NCBI RefSeq assembly: GCF_030246845.1
Contig: NZ_CP126889.1
Span: forward strand, 4,087,001-4,151,000
Reading direction: 5' to 3'
From: Enhydrobacter sp.
GTDB lineage: Bacteria > Pseudomonadota > Alphaproteobacteria > Reyranellales > Reyranellaceae
Length of the DNA stretch: 64,000 nucleotides
Shown: one piece after another, positions 58,628 to 64,000 of the stretch
How positions within the stretch are numbered: position 1 is the first letter of the stretch
Layout: each line of letters starts with the position of its first letter
The notes under the pieces: generated by a model
What the model was told of the DNA's origin: nothing
Database searches by the model: none
Seen by the model: the letters and a program-made list of their open reading frames with translations, nothing else
Position numbers and translations under genes: made by a program

Positions 58628-60400
58628 ATGTTCGGTTTGCGCAGCAGGAGCACCGCGGCGGTTTCGGAAGCCCGAGCCGATGCGCTCGATCGCCTCGGCC
58701 GGCGCGCGCCGGAACGCCGCCCCGACAGCGCCGCCGCGCCGATAGACCGTTCCGCGCGGCTCGACGCCGCTGCGGCGACACTGGCCGAGGCCGTCGGGCC
58801 AGGCCTGCAGGCGCTCGTCAAGGCGGGTGCGCCGGCCGGCGAGATCACGCGCCAGGCGGGGCTGCAGACGCAAAGCCATTTCCATGGCCATGGTGTCATC
58901 CTTGCGCCGCTCGAGCTGCGTGGGTTCGTGACCGATGTCCTGAGACCGGTGCTGCCGGCCACCAACTTCGCCGCACCGGCGTCGCCGCCGGACACGGACG
59001 AAGCACCCGTGGAAGCGACTCGACCGCGGCCGGTCGCGCTTCCCGAGCCCGCCGCATCGCCGCTTCCCGCGCCGTCTCCGGCCCGGCCGCGCGAAGCGCC
59101 ACGCCCCGAGCCCGACGACAGGTCGATGAGCCGGCTGTCACGCAGCAAGGTCGAGCAGGCTCGCCGCATCGTCCAGTCGCTGGTGATCGGCCGCATCGAT
59201 CTCGCCGCCGCGGTCAGCCTGCCGCGCAAGGAGCTGGTGCGGCAGTTGGAGGATCTGGTCTCAGAGCTGCTGGCCGAGCACAAGCTGCAGCTCAATCGGC
59301 CCGAGCAGGACGATCTCGTCTATCAGCTCGTGAACGACATGCTGGGCCTCGGGCCGCTCGAGCCGCTGCTCGAGGACGAAGGCATCACCGACATCATGGT
59401 CAACGGTCCGCGGCAGATCTATGTCGAGAAGCACGGCAAGCTCGAACTGACGTCGGTGACATTCGAGGACAACGCTCATCTCCTCAACATCTGCAATCGC
59501 ATCGTCAGCCGCATCGGCCGCCGCGTCGACGAATCGAGCCCGATCTGCGATGCGCGCCTGCTGGACGGCAGTCGCGTCAATATCATCATCCCGCCGCTGG
59601 CGATCGATGGCGCATCGGTGTCGATCCGCAAGTTCGGCAAGCGGCAGATCGGCTTCGACCAGATGGTGCAGCAGGGCAACATCTCGGCCGCCATGGCGAC
59701 GCTCCTGCGGATCGCCGCGCGCTCGCGGCTGAACATGATCGTGTCGGGCGGCACGGGGTCGGGCAAGACGACGATGCTGAACGCCCTCTCGGGCATGATC
59801 GACAACGGCGAGCGCGTCGTCACCATCGAGGATGCGGCCGAGCTGCGCATGCAGCAGCCGCACGTCGTTCGCCTCGAGACCCGGCCGGCCAATCTCGAAG
59901 GCAACGGCGAGATCACGATGCGCGACCTCGTGAAGAATGCGCTGCGCATGCGGCCCGACCGGATCATCCTGGGCGAGGTCCGCGGACCGGAGGCGATCGA
60001 TCTCCTGCAGGCCATGAACACGGGTCACGACGGCTCGATGGGCACGCTGCACGCCAACCGGCCGCGCGAGGCCCTGACGCGCCTGGAGAACATGGTGACG
60101 ATGGGCGTATCCAGCCTGCCGCCCAAGGCGATCCGCACCCAGATCGCCGGCTCGCTGCAACTGATCGTGCAGATCAGCCGCATGCGCGACGGCATCCGCC
60201 GTGTGACGCACATCACGGAGGTGATGGGCATGGAGGGCGAGGTCATCATCACGCAGGATCTTTTCACCTACGAATTCAAGGGGGAGGCGGCGGACGGCAC
60301 GCTGAACGGCGCCTTCAAGAGCTCCGGCCTGCGCCCCCACTTCCTGCCGCGTGCCGCCTATTACGGCCTCGACAAGGTGCTGATGGAGGCGATCGCTTGA
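58628..60400 (+). CDS. cpaF: Flp pilus ATPase CpaF/TadA
   Basis: A 590-residue type II/IV secretion ATPase. An N-terminal region of about 170 residues, Pro/Ala-rich in its second part, precedes the conserved LVYQLVNDMLGLGPLEPLLE. The core has SIRKFGKRQIGFDQMVQQGN, Walker A IVSGGTGSGKTTMLNALSGM (about residue 373), VVTIEDAAELRMQQPHVVRL, RPDRIILGEVRGPEAIDLLQ and the TGHDGSMGTLHANRPREALT box. It powers assembly (and perhaps retraction) at the inner membrane. The tadB start overlaps its stop codon. Confidence 0.94.
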   Translation: MFGLRSRSTAAVSEARADALDRLGRRAPERRPDSAAAPIDRSARLDAAAATLAEAVGPGLQALVKAGAPAGEITRQAGLQTQSHFHGHGVILAPLELRGFVTDVLRPVLPATNFAAPASPPDTDEAPVEATRPRPVALPEPAASPLPAPSPARPREAPRPEPDDRSMSRLSRSKVEQARRIVQSLVIGRIDLAAAVSLPRKELVRQLEDLVSELLAEHKLQLNRPEQDDLVYQLVNDMLGLGPLEPLLEDEGITDIMVNGPRQIYVEKHGKLELTSVTFEDNAHLLNICNRIVSRIGRRVDESSPICDARLLDGSRVNIIIPPLAIDGASVSIRKFGKRQIGFDQMVQQGNISAAMATLLRIAARSRLNMIVSGGTGSGKTTMLNALSGMIDNGERVVTIEDAAELRMQQPHVVRLETRPANLEGNGEITMRDLVKNALRMRPDRIILGEVRGPEAIDLLQAMNTGHDGSMGTLHANRPREALTRLENMVTMGVSSLPPKAIRTQIAGSLQLIVQISRMRDGIRRVTHITEVMGMEGEVIITQDLFTYEFKGEAADGTLNGAFKSSGLRPHFLPRAAYYGLDKVLMEAIA

Positions 60401-61404
60401 ACGCGCTGGCAGATCATGGACTCGGCATCGATATGGTCGTGGCCTACATCGCGCTGGGGATCGGCATGACGATTCTGGCGCTTGGCGTCGTGTTCGGCGG
60501 CTTCTTCGCCGAGCGGCGACTGCGCGACCGCCTGGAAGAGCTCAAGTCGCGCACCCGCTCGGGCCATCGCGCGATCCAGATGGCGACGCTGCGCCGGGCC
60601 GAGAATGTCGGCCGGCTCGCCACCGTCGACAGGCTGCTGTGGCGCTGGCTGCCCAATGCCGGCAGCATTCGTCGCAAGCTGCAGGCGTCGGGCATGAAGG
60701 TGAGCCTGGGCGAATTCGCCCTGGCTGCGCTCGCTCTCGCCCTGGCGGTGGCCTTCGTGCTGAAGGTGTTGCTGGGCCTGCCGTCCCTGGTGGCCTTTCT
60801 GGGCGCGCTGGCGATCGGAGCAGGCGTGCCGAACTTCGTCGTCGGACGCAAGGCGCGCCGGCGTGGCCAGAAGTTCAATCTGCTGTTCCCCGAGGCCGTG
60901 GATCTGATGGTCCGCGCCCTGCGCGCCGGCTTGCCGGTTCAGGAGGCGCTCGGCAACGTGGCGCGCGACATCAAGGACCCGGTGGGATCCATCTTCCTGC
61001 AGGCACAGCAGGAGATCCAGCTCGGCGTCCCGATCGAGACGGCGCTGTGGCGCGTGGCGCAGACGGTGCAGACCGACGAGTTCAATTTCCTGATCGTCGC
61101 CATGTCGATCCAGCGCGACACGGGCGGCAACCTTGCCGAGACGCTGGCAAACCTGAGCGCTCTCCTGCGCGCCCGGCAGCAGCTCAGGCTCAAGATCCGC
61201 GCCTTCACGTCCGAGGCACGGGCGACGATGCTGATCATGTCCGGCCTGCCGTTCGTGGTGTGCGGTCTTCTGCTGGTGGTCTCGCCCAGCTACATCAAGC
61301 CGCTGTTCACCACCACGACCGGGCTCACGGTCGCCGCCGCGGCCGGCTGCAGCATGGCCATCGGCATCTTCATCATGAACAAGATCGCGACCATCAAGGT
61401 GTAG
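60397..61404 (+). CDS. tadB: inner-membrane platform protein TadB
   Basis: A 335-residue membrane protein of the GspF/TadB family, with two or three N-terminal hydrophobic helices and a T2SF domain: NLLFPEAVDLMVRALRAGLP, VQEALGNVARDIKDPVGSIF, and AMSIQRDTGGNLAETLANLS (the characteristic QRDTGGNLAE). The start is the TTG at 60397, overlapping the cpaF TGA as TTGA, with GGAGG seven bases upstream; an ATG at 60433 is an alternative. tadC starts 6 bases after. Confidence 0.9.
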   Translation: MNALADHGLGIDMVVAYIALGIGMTILALGVVFGGFFAERRLRDRLEELKSRTRSGHRAIQMATLRRAENVGRLATVDRLLWRWLPNAGSIRRKLQASGMKVSLGEFALAALALALAVAFVLKVLLGLPSLVAFLGALAIGAGVPNFVVGRKARRRGQKFNLLFPEAVDLMVRALRAGLPVQEALGNVARDIKDPVGSIFLQAQQEIQLGVPIETALWRVAQTVQTDEFNFLIVAMSIQRDTGGNLAETLANLSALLRARQQLRLKIRAFTSEARATMLIMSGLPFVVCGLLLVVSPSYIKPLFTTTTGLTVAAAAGCSMAIGIFIMNKIATIKV

Positions 61405-61410
61405 GCGGCG

Positions 61411-62355
61411 ATGCCCTCAGGCGGATCGGACCAGAACTTCATGATCGTCATGGCGGTCGCGGCGCTCGTCTCCTTCTGGGCGCTGTGGCTCGCGGTCACC
61501 TGGCAGCCGCCGATGGAGGCCCGTCTCAAGGCGCTGCGCACCCGGCGCATGAAGACGCGCAGCGAGCAGGCGAGCGGTACGCGACCCTCGCCCAAGGCCG
61601 CGTCGATCGGCTTCATGCGCGAGATTGCCGACAAGCTCAATCTGCTGCGCGGCGCTGCCGCCGACCAGACCACGCGCAAGCTGCGCCTCGCCGGCTTCCT
61701 GTCGCGCGATGCCGCGGTGGTGTACGTCTTCGTCAAGCTCGCGCTGCCGCTGACGCTCGGCTTCGTGATGATCCTGCTGACCTCGGTGACCGGGCTGCTG
61801 AAGGTGCCCGACAACCTGACCCTGCCGGTCAGCATAGGGGGCGTTCTGGCAGGCTTCGTGCTGCCCGATCTCTACATCAAGAACGTGACGACCAAGCGCC
61901 GGGATACGCTGAACCTGGTCCTGCCTGAAGGCCTCGATCTGCTGACCATCTGCGTCGAAGCGGGGCTCAGCATCGACGCCGCCTTCCGCCGCGTGGCGAA
62001 GGAGATGGCGGGATCGATGCCGGAGCTCGCCGCCGAATTCGAGATGACAGCGATCGAGCTCACCTATCTGCCCGACCGCCAGCAGGCGCTCGAGAACATG
62101 GCCGAGCGCTCCGATTCGGCCGCCATGGCGGCTCTCGTGAACGCGCTCCGTCAGACCGAGAAATACGGCACGCCGCTTGCCAACTCGCTGCGGATCCTGA
62201 GCCAGGAATTCCGTCAGACCCGGGCGGCGAAAGCGGAGGAGAAGGGGGCCCGCATGCCGGCGCTGATGACGGTGCCGCTGATGGTCTTCCTGCTGCCGAC
62301 CCTGATCATGGTGCTTCTGGCGCCGGCCATAATGTCGATTTTTGCCTTGACCTGA
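61411..62355 (+). CDS. tadC: inner-membrane platform protein TadC
   Basis: A 314-residue T2SF-family membrane protein, partner of TadB. Hydrophobic helices flank the domain with NLVLPEGLDLLTICVEAGLS, IDAAFRRVAKEMAGSMPELA, QALENMAERSDSAAMAALVN, and two C-terminal helices ending in PLMVFLLPTLIMVLLAPAIM. It completes the inner-membrane motor complex for Flp export. A 117-base AT-rich gap separates it from the next gene. Confidence 0.92.
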   Translation: MPSGGSDQNFMIVMAVAALVSFWALWLAVTWQPPMEARLKALRTRRMKTRSEQASGTRPSPKAASIGFMREIADKLNLLRGAAADQTTRKLRLAGFLSRDAAVVYVFVKLALPLTLGFVMILLTSVTGLLKVPDNLTLPVSIGGVLAGFVLPDLYIKNVTTKRRDTLNLVLPEGLDLLTICVEAGLSIDAAFRRVAKEMAGSMPELAAEFEMTAIELTYLPDRQQALENMAERSDSAAMAALVNALRQTEKYGTPLANSLRILSQEFRQTRAAKAEEKGARMPALMTVPLMVFLLPTLIMVLLAPAIMSIFALT

Positions 62356-62376
62356 CGGCCACAGTTTTCTTACACT
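62347..62376 (+). promoter_or_regulatory. possible promoter before the TadG-like gene
   Basis: TTGACC (62347-62352), inside the last tadC codons, and TACACT (62371-62376) are 18 bases apart, followed by an AT-rich run. The match is moderate and the site is only a candidate; it would give the TadG-like gene its own transcript. Confidence 0.3.
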
Positions 62377-62433
62377 TAGCGCATATTTCTATTTTTTTAG
62401 TCGAAGCGTACATTCCCTTCGGGGGTTTATTTT

Positions 62434-62450
62434 GTGCCTCTCAAAGGCAC
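62434..62450 (+). other. leader hairpin of the TadG-like gene
   Basis: GTGCCT (62434-62439) and AGGCAC (62445-62450) form a six-bp stem with a CTCAA loop, 22 bases ahead of the ATG at 62473. A short CCCTTCGGG motif is close upstream. No T-run follows, so it is more likely an RNA leader structure than a terminator. Confidence 0.35.
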
Positions 62451-62472
62451 GCACCAATTTTGGGGGTTAATA

Positions 62473-63957
62473 ATGTGGGGATCGTTCTCGCGCATGCTTG
62501 GGGCTGCGCGTTCAAAGGCCAGGAGCCTCGTCCGGGATGAGGCCGGTACCATCGTCATGTACGCCGTTGCCGTTCCGGTCTTCGCCGGGGTGGTGGCTGT
62601 CGGCGCCGAGACGGGAAACTTCTACCGCGTCAAGCGGCAGATGCAGAATGCGGCCGACGCTGCCGCGCTTTCCGCCTCGATCGACAGCGTGGCGGGCAAG
62701 TCCTCGGCGGCCATCGCGACGGACGCGCTGTACCAGGCTCAGCGCAACGGCTTTACCAACGGCGTCGACAACGTCACGGTGACCGTCAACAGTCCGCCGC
62801 TCTCGGGCCCCAACGTCAGCACGCCCGGCGCGGTCGAGGTCGTCATCAGGAAGTCGTCGCAGAGCTTCGTTTTCGGCAATGCGCTGAATGCCTTCCTGGG
62901 CCAGTCCAGCAATCCGTTCAACCTGACGGCCCGCTCGGTGGCGGCCAGGAGCAGCTACACCAAGTCGGGCCAGACGACGACGACGACCACGAACACCAGT
63001 TACGAAGGCTGCCTGGTGGCGTTGACTGACAAGCAAGAGCAGGGGATCAGCTTCAGCTCCTTCAACAATTTCAAGTCCGACTGCTCGGTCCTGTCCAACG
63101 GCACGGCGTCGACCAACGACAAGAACGCTTCCATCTACTTCACGTCGTTCAACACGGCGAACTTCAACACGATCTGGTCGCGCGGCTCGTTCTATCAGGC
63201 GAGCTCGAACAAGCTGACCTACAATTCGCTGATCACCAATCAGACGACCAAGGTCGTGGATCCCTACGCCTCGCTGCCGGATCCGACCCTGGGCCCGTCG
63301 AGCACGGCGTGCACCTACACCAACTTCAAGGCGCCCAGCGGCAGCTCCGTCACCCTCTTGCCGGGCACCTACTGCGGCGGCCTCGATATCGAAGGAGGCG
63401 TCAGCACCGTCTACTTCATGGCGGGCACCTACTACATCGCCAACGGTGATTTCTTCATCACGAGCGTGAACAATATCTCTTGCTCGAACTGCGTCGACGG
63501 CAGTTCCGGCGTCACGATCGTCCTCACCCGCACCTCGGACTATCCCACCTCCGCAATCGGTGGCTTCAAGATCACGTCCGAGAACAACGTGACGCTCAGC
63601 GCTCCGCCGAGCGGCCCTTACAAGGGAGTTCTGGTCTACCAGGATCGCAATGCCGACGTCGGCACGATGACTACGACCTCCAAGATCTTCACCTTGTACT
63701 CGCTCAACAACGCGAAGCTGGCCGGGGCGATCTATTTCCCGAACAATCGTATCGACCTGTCGAGCCTCAACAACGCCGGCAACAGCACGCAAGGCTGCAC
63801 GGTATGGATCGGCCGCTACGTCAAGTTCTCGTCGTACAACAACAACTTCATTGCCGGCTGCAGCCTCTTCGGCACCACGCCGGCAGGCATTCAGACGACG
63901 ACGACCACGACCGGCACGGGGCCCGTCACCGTTACGACGAGCCGAGTGGTGGAGTAA
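62473..63957 (+). CDS. TadG-like pilus assembly protein with repeated Ser-x-Asn-Asn motifs
   Basis: A 494-residue protein. Residues 15-70 match the TadE/TadG-type N-terminus: SLVRDEAGTIVMYAVAVPVF, one membrane helix, then TGNFYRVKRQMQNAADAAAL. From about residue 190 the chain carries recurring SFNNF, SFNTANF, SVNNIS, SENNVT, SLNNAK, SLNNAG and SYNNN motifs, with several cysteines (such as CSNC). This resembles a beta-helix with stacked Asn residues, seen in some surface proteins. No von Willebrand domain, found in classical TadG, is visible. GGGGG lies 7-9 bases ahead of the ATG at 62473; start 62434 is an unlikely alternative. Confidence 0.78.
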   Translation: MWGSFSRMLGAARSKARSLVRDEAGTIVMYAVAVPVFAGVVAVGAETGNFYRVKRQMQNAADAAALSASIDSVAGKSSAAIATDALYQAQRNGFTNGVDNVTVTVNSPPLSGPNVSTPGAVEVVIRKSSQSFVFGNALNAFLGQSSNPFNLTARSVAARSSYTKSGQTTTTTTNTSYEGCLVALTDKQEQGISFSSFNNFKSDCSVLSNGTASTNDKNASIYFTSFNTANFNTIWSRGSFYQASSNKLTYNSLITNQTTKVVDPYASLPDPTLGPSSTACTYTNFKAPSGSSVTLLPGTYCGGLDIEGGVSTVYFMAGTYYIANGDFFITSVNNISCSNCVDGSSGVTIVLTRTSDYPTSAIGGFKITSENNVTLSAPPSGPYKGVLVYQDRNADVGTMTTTSKIFTLYSLNNAKLAGAIYFPNNRIDLSSLNNAGNSTQGCTVWIGRYVKFSSYNNNFIAGCSLFGTTPAGIQTTTTTTGTGPVTVTTSRVVE

Positions 63958-63967
63958 GGGCCACGTC

Positions 63968-64000
63968 ATGCGCCATCCTCTCGATGGGCTCCTGCGGCGG
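63968..64000 (+). CDS. start of next pilus-locus gene (partial)
   Basis: An ATG at 63968, 10 bases after the TadG-like stop, begins a frame (MRHPLDGLLRR) cut off by the window edge. The short basic start fits a TadE-type pseudopilin, but 11 residues are too few to assign. Confidence 0.4.
   Translation, partial: MRHPLDGLLRR

Noticed and set aside
1..64000. CRISPR arrays, tRNA or rRNA genes, insertion sequences and phage genes
   Set aside because: I looked for regularly spaced direct repeats, clover-leaf signatures, transposase or integrase proteins and found none; the only tandem DNA repeat is the 16-bp unit at 37874.

Overview
The window is about two-thirds G+C, densely packed and carries no rRNA, tRNA, integrase, transposase or CRISPR array that I can see. 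The gene content points to an alphaproteobacterium: a GapR-type DUF2312 protein, DUF1244, a 41-residue bL36, a single-chain NADP isocitrate dehydrogenase, a Cpa/Tad pilus locus, TAXI-type TRAP transporters and many CoA-transferase/acyl-CoA ligase genes. A Reyranella- or Rhodospirillales-like host would fit, but that is inference.

Layout. 1-706: end of an acyl-CoA ligase and a DUF3237 protein, followed by a REP-like inverted repeat. 814-11206 (all minus): a probable organic-acid uptake and catabolism block with TctB/TctA permeases, an HMG-CoA-lyase-type enzyme, a cupin, two paralogous TAXI binding proteins, a fused TRAP permease, a CaiB/BaiF CoA-transferase, an SCP2-like protein and an alpha/beta hydrolase. 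11545-18891: aminoglycoside-phosphotransferase-like kinase plus TetR regulator, a C13-peptidase lipoprotein, RidA, enoyl-CoA hydratase plus a MetE-type protein, an acyl-CoA ligase and a GST. 18951-23363: ClpS, aspartate aminotransferase, a junction of two broken genes, a GlcG/HbpS protein, DUF72, a UdgX-type uracil-DNA glycosylase and rpmJ. 23386-27379: the glycolate oxidase operon glcDEF. 27384-34925: TPR protein, amidohydrolase, DUF2339 membrane protein, PaaK-type ligase and pyruvate kinase.

35009-39207 (minus) is a chaperone-usher system with a spore coat U (SCPU) subunit at each end; three perfect 16-bp repeats sit across the chaperone stop and usher start. 39370-44684 (minus) is an overlapping operon for four-carbon sugar acids (ltnD, otnI, otnC, otnK) with a GFA-family protein and a glycerate kinase upstream. 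44714-49749 holds housekeeping and conserved genes (N-formylglutamate amidohydrolase, DUF1244, GapR, DUF429, icd, LOG protein). 49808-52395 is a LysM protein followed by psd and pssA, which together make phosphatidylethanolamine.

52520 to the right edge is a Tad/Flp pilus locus in the order flp, cpaA, cpaB, cpaC, cpaD, cpaE, cpaF, tadB, tadC, TadG-like, then a gene cut by the window edge. Flp is the pilin, CpaA its peptidase, CpaC the secretin, CpaF the motor ATPase, TadB/TadC the inner-membrane platform and CpaE the localisation factor. AT-rich promoter-like segments precede flp, cpaA and the TadG-like gene.

No wholly new multi-gene system is evident. The most interesting items are the tandem repeat that chains mini-ORFs between chaperone and usher, the head-to-head deletion scar at about 20750, the UdgX enzyme, the C13-peptidase lipoprotein, the internal duplication in CpaC and the periodic Ser-x-Asn-Asn motifs in the TadG-like protein.
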